From: Moraxella canis
GTDB lineage: Bacteria > Pseudomonadota > Gammaproteobacteria > Pseudomonadales > Moraxellaceae
Reading direction: 5' to 3'
Length of the DNA stretch: 64,000 bases
Assembly: GCF_002014965.1 (NCBI RefSeq)
Contig: NZ_MUXT01000004.1
Location: 1-64,000 of the forward strand
A program made the position numbers and the translations under genes. Below the pieces are notes generated by a model that saw only the letters and a program-made list of their open reading frames with translations, did not search any database and had not been told where the DNA came from. Below are positions 45,458 to 54,111 of this stretch, piece by piece. Each line of letters starts with the position of its first letter. Position 1 is the first letter of the stretch.

Positions 45458-46147
45458 ATGAAACCTGCCAAAAAAGCAACTTTAGCCAAACTCGCTCTAG
45501 CCTCAGGAATTGGTCTTGCCAGTTTTTCAGCTTATGCTGTGACTGTGCCTGCATACGACATTGAAGCAGGTAGAGCCATTGTTGAAGCCAACTGTGCTGC
45601 ATGTCATGGTCTTGATGGTGTGAGCCCTGTACCTGCTCAGCCGAACCTTGGCGGTCAAAATATCAAGTATCTTTATAAGCAGATGGTTGATTTTAAAACC
45701 AAAGCGCGTCGTAATGGCATTATGGAAGCTCAATTGGCTGGATTGAATCAGCAGGATTTGGCAAACTTGGCAGGGTATTATGCCAGCCAAACGCCATGGA
45801 CGCCAGGCTATGGTAATAAAGCCACTGTTGCAGAAGCCACCAAATTGTATTTGGGCGGCGATAAGACGCGTGGCGTGATTCCTTGTGCAGGTTGTCATGA
45901 TCCAAAGGGTGCAGGTAATGCCTATGCAGCATTCCCTCGTTTGGGTGGTCAGCACGCTGCTTATCTTGCCACTCAGCTAAAACTGTTCCGCGCCGCTGGT
46001 CGTGAAGATGATGTGGCATCAGATATGGAAGTACGTACCAATGATGCCGCCAAAGCAGGCGATAAGGGCATGATGCAGATGGTGGCGGCGCGACTGTCTG
46101 ATCGTGATATCAAAATCTTGTCTGAATATTTAGCAGCTGTTCACTGA
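45458..46147 (+). CDS. Dihaem cytochrome c4
   Basis: Periplasmic two-domain cytochrome (229 residues). A signal peptide is followed by two cytochrome c domains with haem motifs CAACH (~residue 46) and CAGCH (~residue 147). The paired domains with LGGQNIKYLYKQMVDFK and LGGQHAAYLATQLKLF show the internal duplication of cytochrome c4. TAGGA precedes the ATG. It is a likely electron donor to haem-copper oxidases, by family knowledge. Confidence 0.95.
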   Translation: MKPAKKATLAKLALASGIGLASFSAYAVTVPAYDIEAGRAIVEANCAACHGLDGVSPVPAQPNLGGQNIKYLYKQMVDFKTKARRNGIMEAQLAGLNQQDLANLAGYYASQTPWTPGYGNKATVAEATKLYLGGDKTRGVIPCAGCHDPKGAGNAYAAFPRLGGQHAAYLATQLKLFRAAGREDDVASDMEVRTNDAAKAGDKGMMQMVAARLSDRDIKILSEYLAAVH

Positions 46148-46164
46148 TTGTATACTTAAAACCA

Positions 46165-46190
46165 AAGCCCCCACTATGGGGGTTTTTTTG
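46165..46190 (+). terminator. Terminator of the cytochrome c4 gene
   Basis: Stem of six GC-rich pairs (CCCCCA/TGGGGG) with a 3-nt loop, followed by seven T. Confidence 0.85.
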
Positions 46191-46264
46191 TTGATGGTTG
46201 ATGAGATTTAGGCTTTGCTGGTTTTTATGTTAAAATATCCCAAATCTTTATCATGGTGTTAATT

Positions 46265-47347
46265 ATGTTACATCGATATACGGTATTTTTTGTGGCGTGT
46301 GCCTTGCCTTTGATATTTATCGGTCAAGTAGCGCCCAATATGGCGCGCGAGCTGGACTTTTGGCTGATTTGGGTTTTGGCAATGGTCTTGGTTGGTCTGC
46401 CTGTTTTGTTTGCTGAGTTTGCGTTGTCGGCGCGTTCGGGCGATACACCGTGGCAAGGCATGCAAAAATTGACTCGTGAGGCAGATGCTGGCTTGGTTTG
46501 GCGTGGGTTTGCGCTGCTTTCTGTGCTGATCGCCATATTGATCGCTGCCAGTATTTCGGGGCGTATAGCTTTGGGAGCGTATGCACATTTTGGCTCAACC
46601 TTGCAGCACTCCGATATACCAGCTTTTGGTATTGCAGCGGGTTTGACGGTCATTGCGCTGATCTTAAGCCTACTTAAAAGCCGCTTGCTGATCGTTGGGG
46701 TCTTGCTGATTTTGATGGGTTCATTATTATCTTTGGCTGATAGCGCGGTGAGTGTGCCTGTCATGACCGAGGTCAGTTTGGCAGAGTGGTCTCGCGCGGT
46801 GGTGCTTGCGCTGTTGTGTGTTGGCGTTGGGACGGGTTTGTATTGGTTTGGGGGTATGGCGACGACGCCAAGCCTTATGCAAGCCAAAAAATCTTTGGCA
46901 GGATACATCTTGCCGATTTGGCTGACACAGCTGATCTTTGGTTCACTGGCCATTTTAGCAGGCTCGGCTTTGGTGACCATTCCGTCTTTTGTTGTGACCA
47001 GTCTTGGAATGCTATTGATTGCTGCATTTTTATTATACTATGCTGCCATACAGCTTACCGCACGTTTTGGATTTTTGGTGGCGGCAGCGGCAACGCTTTT
47101 ACTTGCGATTTTATTTAGTGTCATTCCTGCCAATATTTTATTAATTATTATTATTTGCCTAAGCTTGGTGGCAGTGCTGATGCTGTCGATCTTTTCAGGC
47201 TTTGTCATGAAAATTAGCCATTTGCGCAAAACATTTAATATGAACAGCGAGCTTCGTTATAATATTTGGCGAGTGTTTGTGCGTATCATTGTTCCAATTG
47301 CGATCATTGCCTCGCTCGTGGGTTTGGTGCTTGAATGGATTGCGTAG
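46265..47347 (+). CDS. Multi-spanning membrane protein, possibly NSS-family-like transporter
   Basis: Integral membrane protein (360 residues) with about ten or eleven predicted helices. The segment LPVLFAEFALSARSGDTPWQGMQKL resembles the second-helix region of neurotransmitter:sodium symporter (SNF) proteins (PxLxAEFALGRR), but it is shorter than typical members and the other family motifs are weak. The assignment is tentative. Two starts are possible (46253 and 46265), neither with a strong ribosome site. The last codons overlap the rnfH start by 13 nt, implying coupled translation. Confidence 0.55.
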   Translation: MLHRYTVFFVACALPLIFIGQVAPNMARELDFWLIWVLAMVLVGLPVLFAEFALSARSGDTPWQGMQKLTREADAGLVWRGFALLSVLIAILIAASISGRIALGAYAHFGSTLQHSDIPAFGIAAGLTVIALILSLLKSRLLIVGVLLILMGSLLSLADSAVSVPVMTEVSLAEWSRAVVLALLCVGVGTGLYWFGGMATTPSLMQAKKSLAGYILPIWLTQLIFGSLAILAGSALVTIPSFVVTSLGMLLIAAFLLYYAAIQLTARFGFLVAAAATLLLAILFSVIPANILLIIIICLSLVAVLMLSIFSGFVMKISHLRKTFNMNSELRYNIWRVFVRIIVPIAIIASLVGLVLEWIA

Positions 47348-47673
47348 AGCCTAATATTACCGTTGCCATAAGCCATGTTTCACTTTTGGGCAGGCAGTAT
47401 TATAGCGAGATCAGCTTGCCAGTGGATGCGACAATTTATGAAGCATTAAAGGCGACGCCTTGGGCATGCGGTGAAGAGTTTAACGAGTTTTGGGCTTGGG
47501 TGCACCATAACATGGCTAACGATCCCAATCATAAAGCGTGGTATGTGGGTGTTTTTAGCCAAAAAAGACGCCTTGATACAACGCTTCGCTCAGGCGATCG
47601 CGTGGAAATTTATCGAGACTTGACGATCGATCCGATGGGTAAGCGAAAAGCATTATCCAAAAAACGGTCATAA
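47335..47673 (+). CDS. rnfH: RnfH family protein (UPF0125)
   Basis: Ubiquitin-fold (ThiS/MoaD-like) protein of 112 residues. The N-terminus has ITVAISHVSLLGRQYYSEISLPVDATIYEAL, and the C-terminal GVFSQKRRLDTTLRSGDRVEIYRDLTIDPMGKRK block is the RnfH signature. Compared with the usual ~90-100 residues there is an additional WAWVHHNMANDPNHKAW-like stretch in the middle. No rnf electron-transport genes are in the window; the name is historical. It overlaps the upstream membrane-protein gene. Confidence 0.85.
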   Translation: MDCVEPNITVAISHVSLLGRQYYSEISLPVDATIYEALKATPWACGEEFNEFWAWVHHNMANDPNHKAWYVGVFSQKRRLDTTLRSGDRVEIYRDLTIDPMGKRKALSKKRS

Positions 47674-47739
47674 GCTCACAATTCTCCCAATAACATTCAT
47701 CCAATCAAGCAGTCAATCATACTATAAATAATCAACTAT

Positions 47740-47774
47740 AAAACCCCAACCAAAGCGAATTTGGTTGGGGTTTT
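47740..47774. terminator. Bidirectional terminator
   Basis: Perfect 15-bp stem (47740-47754 with 47760-47774) with A and T flanks, between convergent rnfH and the lipoprotein gene. Confidence 0.88.
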
Positions 47775-47804
47775 GGATATAAAAAGTATTAACTTTTTAA
47801 AGAC

Positions 47805-48224
47805 TTACATCGATTTGGCGGTCGCTTCGCAGCTTAGCATATGCTCTTTACCTGCGATTGTGACTGATAAAATACCGTCACGACCTTTGGCATGCCAAGC
47901 GTATAGACTGTTTGGGTTAGTATCGTTAATAAAACGCATACCCGAGCCGCTCACTGCTGGACGCATGGTGATTTCTTGGTTGTTTAGCTGCCAAGTCGGT
48001 GCGTTGATGGTTAAGACCGCGCGATCTTCGTTTGGCTGATATTTTGCCATAACCTTAGCGTTTTGATCACATTGGTAAGTAGCGACAAGCGTTTGCTGAT
48101 GCGCTGTATTAGCAGGCATGGTCATCTTGGTTTGTGAAGCTGGCGTGCTGACTGTCGTTGAAGTGGCACAGCCAGTGATTGCCATGGTAACGATTGCAGA
48201 GCTTAGAAGTAATTTTTTCATCAT
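47805..48224 (-). CDS. MliC-like lipoprotein (C-type lysozyme inhibitor family)
   Basis: Lipoprotein (139 residues): signal with lipobox AITGC (Cys ~19), a Thr/Ser-rich spacer, and a compact beta domain of about 80 residues. The domain shows the MliC/PliC layout: VATYQCDQNAKVMAKYQ, a central SGSGMRF loop corresponding to the conserved SGxxY inhibitory loop, YAWHAKGRDGIL and a closing Cys (LSCEA). Such proteins block host C-type lysozyme. AAGGA precedes two adjacent ATG codons. It is monocistronic. Confidence 0.78.
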   Translation of the reverse strand: MMKKLLLSSAIVTMAITGCATSTTVSTPASQTKMTMPANTAHQQTLVATYQCDQNAKVMAKYQPNEDRAVLTINAPTWQLNNQEITMRPAVSGSGMRFINDTNPNSLYAWHAKGRDGILSVTIAGKEHMLSCEATAKSM

Positions 48225-48391
48225 ATTGTTCCTTTTGTAAACACACAGATGCCATAATTGGTTTTATTATTATAGGTCAAATGACGATTTTTTGAATGAT
48301 GTTTGATGAGTAAACTGTAATATTGATGTGAACAATGTTACTTAAGTTTTGCGTCTTTAAGCTTTAGATACCTAATGCAAAAACTTAAAAA

Positions 48392-48417
48392 TTAAGCCAA
48401 CATATGCGTTGGCTTAA
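48392..48417 (-). terminator. Terminator of nhaA
   Basis: Perfect 10-bp stem (48392-48401 with 48408-48417), followed on the minus strand by five T. Confidence 0.75.
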
Positions 48418-48441
48418 GATTTCAAATATTTATTGATCAGC

Positions 48442-49668
48442 TTATTTTAAGCCATTGGCTGTTGGAATAAAGCCTTCGCCTGAGTCTTTGGCAAGCACAG
48501 GGTGATCAGCGTTTGGAATGTTACCGCGTAAGATGACATAGCCAATAACGCCTGAGATGATCGAACCTAGGATGATGCCTAGACGTGGATCAAAGCCATC
48601 GGGGATTCCGCCAAATGCCAAACCTGAGATGAACAAACTCATCGTAAAGCCGATGCCGCACAGCATGGATACGCCATACAGCTGTTTGACGGTTGTGCCT
48701 TTTGGCAAGCCTGCCAGTCCAAGCTTTAAGCAGAAGAATACAGCTGCCATGACGCCAATTTGTTTACCGATAAATAAGCCTGCAGCGATGCCAAGCGGCA
48801 CAGGGTGAAGTAAAGTATCAATGCTTGTGCCCGCTAGGCTAATGCCTGCATTGGCAAAGGCGAACAAAGGCAGCACACCAAAAGCTACGGTATTGTGCAA
48901 ATCATGCTCAAGCTCTTCTAATGGGGAATGCTCAGGGTCGTTCTTATTTCGTAATGGGATAAAAAACGCAAGCAAAACCCCTGCCAAAGTCGCGTGCACA
49001 CCTGATTTTAGCAAAGCAGCCCACATTACCAAACCAATAAGTAAGTAAGGCGTGAGTCTGACAACATTCATTCTATTTAAAACAAATAAAAACGGAAAAC
49101 ACACTGTAGCCACTGCCAATGAAAATAGCGATAAATCACTGGTATAAAACAAAGCAATGATCACAATCGCGCCAAGGTCATCAAAGATGGCGATGGATAC
49201 CAAAAAGACTTTCAGTGCATTTGGCACTCGGTTACCAAGCAAACTTAGCACACCCAAAGCAAAGGCGATGTCTGTAGCGGCAGGGATCGCCCAACCTGCC
49301 AACTGTTCGGGATTGCCATAGTTAAAGGCGGCATAAATCAACGCCGGTACAATCATACCCCCTATAGCCGCCAAGGCAGGCATCATAATCTGCTTAATGT
49401 CAGACAGCTCGCCCACCAAAGCTTCACGCTTTAGCTCAAGTCCCACCAAAAAGAAAAATATCGCCATCAAGCCATCATTGATCCAATGATGGGCATCTTT
49501 GGCAATCTCAAATGCGCCCACTTGCACTACCACAGGCGCATGAATAAAGGCATCATAGAAGCTTTTTAAGGGTGAATTGGCGACAATCATGGCAAGAAGG
49601 GCGGCGGCGGCAAGCACGATGCCACCTGCCGCTTCAAGCTCTAAAAATCGTTTGATTCGTGCAAACAT
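48442..49668 (-). CDS. nhaA: Na+/H+ antiporter NhaA
   Basis: Inner-membrane antiporter (408 residues) with about 12 helices that exports Na+ in exchange for protons. The key acidic residues are present: ATDIAFALG and the Asp pair in [28 protein letters not shown] is also a family signature. ATG 49666-49668 has AGGA 6 nt upstream; the frame stays open for 11 more codons. Confidence 0.95.
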   Translation of the reverse strand: MFARIKRFLELEAAGGIVLAAAALLAMIVANSPLKSFYDAFIHAPVVVQVGAFEIAKDAHHWINDGLMAIFFFLVGLELKREALVGELSDIKQIMMPALAAIGGMIVPALIYAAFNYGNPEQLAGWAIPAATDIAFALGVLSLLGNRVPNALKVFLVSIAIFDDLGAIVIIALFYTSDLSLFSLAVATVCFPFLFVLNRMNVVRLTPYLLIGLVMWAALLKSGVHATLAGVLLAFFIPLRNKNDPEHSPLEELEHDLHNTVAFGVLPLFAFANAGISLAGTSIDTLLHPVPLGIAAGLFIGKQIGVMAAVFFCLKLGLAGLPKGTTVKQLYGVSMLCGIGFTMSLFISGLAFGGIPDGFDPRLGIILGSIISGVIGYVILRGNIPNADHPVLAKDSGEGFIPTANGLK

Positions 49669-49910
49669 AAGAATCCTACATTGGGTGCTTTGTATCATCA
49701 AATGGGCATTATCCGATATCAGGCACTGAATTTGATAAAATGATGCCTAACTTTAGCATAAAAATAAGGTTATGATAAAGGCTTGATTACAAAACTTTAG
49801 CGAATTTATCTCAAAAATACCAAATTCACTCAGGCAAAATAATTCTGAAAGATCAAATGCGTCATGTATAATAGCTTAGCTGTCAACATGGGCGGATATT
49901 AAGGGTGGGT

Positions 49911-50660
49911 ATGGATTTAGGCTTTGAGATTTTGGCGCTGTTATTTGCGGTGGCACTTGTGGCAGGCTTTGTGGATGCGATGGCGGGCGGTGGTGGGCTG
50001 TTGACGATTCCTGCGCTTTTGTTGGCAGGTGTACCGCCTGTGGCAACGCTTGCGACAAATAAACTTCAAGCGTCGGCAGGGTCTTTTTCTGCTTCTTTAA
50101 CCATGATAAAAAAGGGCATCATCCATCCTGCGCAGATCAAAGGCGCGATATTGATGGCATTCATTGGCTCTGCGCTTGGGACGCTTTTGGTGCAGCTATC
50201 ACCGCCTGAGATGCTCAAAGTCGTCATTCCTTTTTTGGTGGCAGGTGTTGGGATTTATACTTTATTTGCGCCAAATTTGGGAGAAATTGAGCAAGCACCC
50301 AAAATCAGTCATCACACTTGGCAAAAAACTGCCGTTCCGCTTGTTGGGTTTTATGATGGCTACTTAGGACCAGGCACAGGCACATTTTTTGCATTATCCA
50401 ATGTCGCTTTGCGCGGCATGAATTTGATCAAAGCCACAGCAGTTGCCAAGCTTTTAAACTTTTCGACCAATATTGCCAGCTTGTTATTTTTTATGCTGGG
50501 CGGTCATGTGTTGTGGAAAGTGGGATTTGTGATGATGGCAGGGCAGATCATCGGTGCGATTGCAGGCAGTCAAATGGTGGTGAAAGGCGGCGCAAAATTT
50601 ATCAGACCCGTCATTGTGCTGATGTGCTTTGCCATGGTGTGTCGATATTTGTTTTGGTAG
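49911..50660 (+). CDS. TSUP (TauE/SafE) family membrane permease
   Basis: Membrane protein (249 residues) with about eight helices in two homologous halves. AGFVDAMAGGGGLLTIPALLLAG and TNKLQASAGSF in the first half, and GFYDGYLGPGTGTFF with AKLLNFSTNIASL in the second, are the TSUP repeats (YfcA type). The family exports or imports sulfite, sulfoacetate and other organosulfur anions; the substrate here is unknown. ATG 49911 follows AAGGG; an in-frame GTG at 49905 is part of the ribosome site. Confidence 0.85.
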   Translation: MDLGFEILALLFAVALVAGFVDAMAGGGGLLTIPALLLAGVPPVATLATNKLQASAGSFSASLTMIKKGIIHPAQIKGAILMAFIGSALGTLLVQLSPPEMLKVVIPFLVAGVGIYTLFAPNLGEIEQAPKISHHTWQKTAVPLVGFYDGYLGPGTGTFFALSNVALRGMNLIKATAVAKLLNFSTNIASLLFFMLGGHVLWKVGFVMMAGQIIGAIAGSQMVVKGGAKFIRPVIVLMCFAMVCRYLFW

Positions 50661-50730
50661 CATCTTGGATTGTGGGTGATGATAAGGGCGTTATGGTGTA
50701 TAATGCCAATTTATTTGTCAGATGAAAATT

Positions 50731-51963
50731 ATGAGCAAATTACCAAATATTTTATTGGCTGTGACAGGGGGTATTGCCGCCTATAAGTCTGCCGTACTGG
50801 CCCGATTGCTGATCAAGGCAGGGTGCTCTGTCAAAGTCATGATGACGGCAGGGGCGTGTGAATTTATCACGCCTTTGACATTTCAAGCCTTGACAGGGCA
50901 GGCGGTGCACACTGAACTGCTAGATGAGACCGCCGAGCTTGGCATGGGGCATATTGAGCTTGCAAAATGGGCGGATTTGGTGGTGGTTGCGCCCGCTTCT
51001 GCCAATACGATCGCCAAGCTTGCCGGTGGTTTTGCGGATAATCTAGTGACGACAGTTTGTGTGGCAACAAGCGCGCCAATCATGATCGCGCCTGCCATGA
51101 ATCAGCAGATGTGGGCGAATGCGATCGTCCAAGATAATCTTAAAAAACTACGCCAATTTGGTCATCATGTGATCAGTCCTGACAGCGGCGAGCAGGCATG
51201 TGGTGATGTTGGCGCAGGTCGCTTGCCTGAGCCTGAAGATCTGTGTGAGCGGATTTTGGCTTTTTATGCGCGTCGCCAAATTCCCCAGTCGCTTCTTGGT
51301 AAGACGGTCGTAATCACCGCCGGCTCCACGATTGAGCCGATAGATCCGGTGCGCTTTTTATCCAATCACTCTACCGGCAAGATGGGCTATGCTTTGGCGA
51401 GTGCTTGCCGGGACGCTGGGGCGGATGTTATTTTGGTGTCGGGCAAGCGCGTCGTTTTACAGACACCCTACGGTGTCAAAAAAATGACCGTAGGCACTGC
51501 AGATGAGATGCTGCAGACGTGCTTAAGTGTGTGTCAAAGAGCGGATGTTTTCATCGCGACGGCGGCGGTGGCTGATTTTAAGATGGCATCTGTCGCCACG
51601 CATAAAATTAAAAAAACCCAAGGTCAAGAAAGCATGACGCTTGAACTGGTGAAAAATCCAGATGTTCTGGCAACCATTTGCAGCGCCTATCCCAATCTTT
51701 TGGCTGTTGGCTTTGCTGCTGAGACTCAAGACACCGAAAATTACGCCAAAGCCAAGCTTGCCGCCAAGCGTTTGGATATGATTGCGGTGAATGATGTGTC
51801 GGATCAATCGATTGGGTTTGGTAGTGATGATAATGCCATGACGGTATTTTTTGCTGAGCGATATGTTGAGTCATCAGTCGATTTGCCCAAAGCTAGCAAA
51901 GCTAACATTGCCGAGCAGTTGGTCAGGTGTATCGCAAAGATCATTGATAAAAAATCTCTTTAA
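50731..51963 (+). CDS. coaBC: Bifunctional phosphopantothenoylcysteine decarboxylase/synthetase
   Basis: Flavoprotein (410 residues) for two CoA steps. The N-terminal CoaC half has LLAVTGGIAAYKS, the catalytic His region and the PAMNQQMW substrate clamp. The C-terminal CoaB half has ITAGSTIEPIDPVRFLSNHS, STGKMGYALA, AAVADFKM and KIKKTQG (Lys for CTP/phosphopantothenate). ATG 50731 is the more family-like start; ATG 50722 is in frame just before. Confidence 0.95.
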   Translation: MSKLPNILLAVTGGIAAYKSAVLARLLIKAGCSVKVMMTAGACEFITPLTFQALTGQAVHTELLDETAELGMGHIELAKWADLVVVAPASANTIAKLAGGFADNLVTTVCVATSAPIMIAPAMNQQMWANAIVQDNLKKLRQFGHHVISPDSGEQACGDVGAGRLPEPEDLCERILAFYARRQIPQSLLGKTVVITAGSTIEPIDPVRFLSNHSTGKMGYALASACRDAGADVILVSGKRVVLQTPYGVKKMTVGTADEMLQTCLSVCQRADVFIATAAVADFKMASVATHKIKKTQGQESMTLELVKNPDVLATICSAYPNLLAVGFAAETQDTENYAKAKLAAKRLDMIAVNDVSDQSIGFGSDDNAMTVFFAERYVESSVDLPKASKANIAEQLVRCIAKIIDKKSL

Positions 51964-52096
51964 GATAATTTGAGATATTTGTCAATCAAAAAATGTGAAA
52001 AACAGTTCATAAAAAAAGATTGTCAATCGGTGTTTGGCTTTGTACTGTACTGCTTTGCTGTATTCAAAATTCAAAATCATAAATAGGGGGTTATCT

Positions 52097-53782
52097 ATGA
52101 CTAATTATTCGGGGTTTGTGACGCCAGCGGATCGTGCTTGGCAGGCAACCTATCAAAAAAACAATTTGGACATTCAATTAAAGATGCCAGAAGGCGTCAA
52201 TTCTTTGCTAGATTTTTTTGATGTGAATTTTCAAGCCAATCGTGGACAGCGCGCAATTACTTTTATGGGTGTGCACATCGGCTATGATGAGCTTGATCAA
52301 GTAAGTCAAAATATCGCTGGATATCTACAATCTTTGGGCTTGGAGCAAGGCGATAAAGTGGCAGTTATGATGCCAAATACACCGCAGTATTTGGCAGTGA
52401 TGATGGGCATTGTTCGTGCAGGATATGTGCTTGTCAATGTCAATCCTTTGTACACCGCGCATGAGCTTGAGCATCAGCTGAAGGATTCTGAAGCCAAAGT
52501 GCTATTTATTGTTGAGAATTTTGCGCATACTTTTGAAAAGGTTCAAGACAAAGGTCAAATTCGCCAAGTGATCACCACGGGCATTGGTGATATGATGCGT
52601 CTAAAAGGCATAGTGATCAATACTGTCGTGCGCCACATCAAAAAAATGGTGCCAAATTATTGCATCCCAAATAAAGTCAGCTTTAAGGATATTTTAAAAG
52701 GTAATTACTCATATACCAAGCCGATGGTTGATTTGGATGATGTGGTTATTTTGCAGTACACAGGTGGTACGACAGGCGTGGCAAAGGGCGCCATGCTCAC
52801 GCACGGTAATTTGATCGCCAACGTAGAGCAGTGCATGACCTATGTCAAATCAGGCTTTGAAAAGTCGCACCAACACGGCGAGTACATGGCGGTTGCTTTG
52901 CCTTTGTATCACATTTTTTCGTTCATGGTGACCATGCTTGGCATGAAAATGGGCTTTGCGCTTTTATTAATTCCGAACGCGCGTGATTTTGATGATTTAA
53001 CCAAGCAATTTGGCAAATATCGCCCCCAGTTCTTCCCTGCGGTGAATACTTTGTTTAATGCTCTTTGTAATCATAAAGGCTTTAAATCATTGGATCACAG
53101 CAATTTGGTCGTGTCATTGGGCGGTGGTATGGCGGTATTACCAAGCACTGCCGAAGCTTGGGAAAAAATCACCGGCAATTATATCATCGAAGGTTACGGC
53201 TTGTCTGAGACATCACCGGTGCTGACCTTTAATCCTTTGGGCAGCTATACCGGCAAAATTGGTATTCCTTTTCCTTCAACCGACATCATTTTGCTTGATG
53301 ATGATGGCAATAAAGTTGCGCAAGGCGAAGCAGGCGAGATTGCTGCCAAGGGTCCCCAAGTCATGAAAGGCTATTGGAAACAGCCTGAAGAAACTGCCAA
53401 AGCGATGACAGAAGATGGCTATTTTAGAACCGGTGATATTGGTGTGATGGACGAAAACGGCTACTTTAAAATCGTCGATCGTAAAAAAGATATGATTTTG
53501 GTATCAGGGTTTAATGTGTATCCAAATGAAGTTGAGCAGGTCATTTCAAGTCATCCAGGCGTATTAGAGTGTGGCGTCATCGGTGTGCCCGATGAGCACA
53601 GCGGTGAAGTGGTGAAAGTCTTTATCGTCAAAAAAGATCCTGAATTGAGCGAAAAAGACATTAGAATGTGGGCAAAGAAAAATCTAACAGGCTATAAGCG
53701 CCCCAAAAAAATTGCTTTTGTGGATGAGCTGCCTAAGTCTAATGTGGGTAAGATTTTAAGAAAAGAGCTAAGAAATTTATAA
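52097..53782 (+). CDS. fadD: Long-chain fatty acid-CoA ligase (first copy)
   Basis: AMP-forming acyl-CoA synthetase (561 residues). The P-loop is YTGGTTGVAKGAMLTHGN, the adenylate-binding motif GYGLSETSPV, the hinge region RTGDIG and the C-terminal catalytic Lys in LPKSNVGKILRKELR. It activates fatty acids for beta-oxidation or lipid synthesis. GGGGG lies just upstream of ATG 52097. A second, closely similar gene follows 330 bp downstream, as with fadD1-fadD2 of Pseudomonas. A terminator separates the two. Confidence 0.93.
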   Translation: MTNYSGFVTPADRAWQATYQKNNLDIQLKMPEGVNSLLDFFDVNFQANRGQRAITFMGVHIGYDELDQVSQNIAGYLQSLGLEQGDKVAVMMPNTPQYLAVMMGIVRAGYVLVNVNPLYTAHELEHQLKDSEAKVLFIVENFAHTFEKVQDKGQIRQVITTGIGDMMRLKGIVINTVVRHIKKMVPNYCIPNKVSFKDILKGNYSYTKPMVDLDDVVILQYTGGTTGVAKGAMLTHGNLIANVEQCMTYVKSGFEKSHQHGEYMAVALPLYHIFSFMVTMLGMKMGFALLLIPNARDFDDLTKQFGKYRPQFFPAVNTLFNALCNHKGFKSLDHSNLVVSLGGGMAVLPSTAEAWEKITGNYIIEGYGLSETSPVLTFNPLGSYTGKIGIPFPSTDIILLDDDGNKVAQGEAGEIAAKGPQVMKGYWKQPEETAKAMTEDGYFRTGDIGVMDENGYFKIVDRKKDMILVSGFNVYPNEVEQVISSHPGVLECGVIGVPDEHSGEVVKVFIVKKDPELSEKDIRMWAKKNLTGYKRPKKIAFVDELPKSNVGKILRKELRNL

Positions 53783-53810
53783 ATGAATACTTGGCAACAT
53801 GACAGAGCAT

Positions 53811-53837
53811 AAAGCGAGGAGTCTCCTCGCTTTTTTA
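53811..53837 (+). terminator. Terminator of first fadD
   Basis: Perfect 10-bp stem (53811-53820 with 53824-53833), 3-nt loop and a T run. Confidence 0.88.
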
Positions 53838-54040
53838 TTTTAACGCCGCTTTGCCCATTTTTATGGCTGACCATCATTTGATCAATATACCATGATCACA
53901 CCCTCAAAAACTTTATAAAAATCTCCATTATTTGATTGAAATTTTTATAGTATTTTTGCATAAAATGATATCGCAAAGTAAATTGTAACTTTTTGGTCAC
54001 AGTTCTTGTCTAATTGGGTAACTTATGCTAGATTTACAAC

Positions 54041-54061
54041 CATAGCGCACCATGCGCTATG
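54041..54061. repeat. Perfect palindrome upstream of second fadD
   Basis: CATAGCGCA-CCA-TGCGCTATG, 9-bp arms, 51 nt before the second fadD start. It has no T run, so it is more likely an operator or leader hairpin than a terminator. Confidence 0.5.
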
Positions 54062-54111
54062 CATCGCGCCCCTTTTGGCTTTTGATGGATTTGTTTAATA
54101 TAAGGAAATAA

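Larger units (their letters stand above)
53783..54111. other. Spacer between the two fadD genes
   Basis: About 330 bp without a gene. It holds the first fadD terminator (53811-53837), an A/T-rich stretch and, 50-70 nt before the second fadD, a perfect hairpin (54041-54061). Confidence 0.6.

Noticed and set aside
46324-46980. A 218-codon open frame on the minus strand
   Set aside because: It is antisense to the hydrophobic transporter gene; Lys/Pro/Ser-rich composition as expected from the complement of membrane-helix codons.
53139-53215. Gene conversion or a long direct repeat between the two fadD genes
   Set aside because: The similar blocks are explained by conserved protein motifs; base-level identity is broken at many third codon positions.
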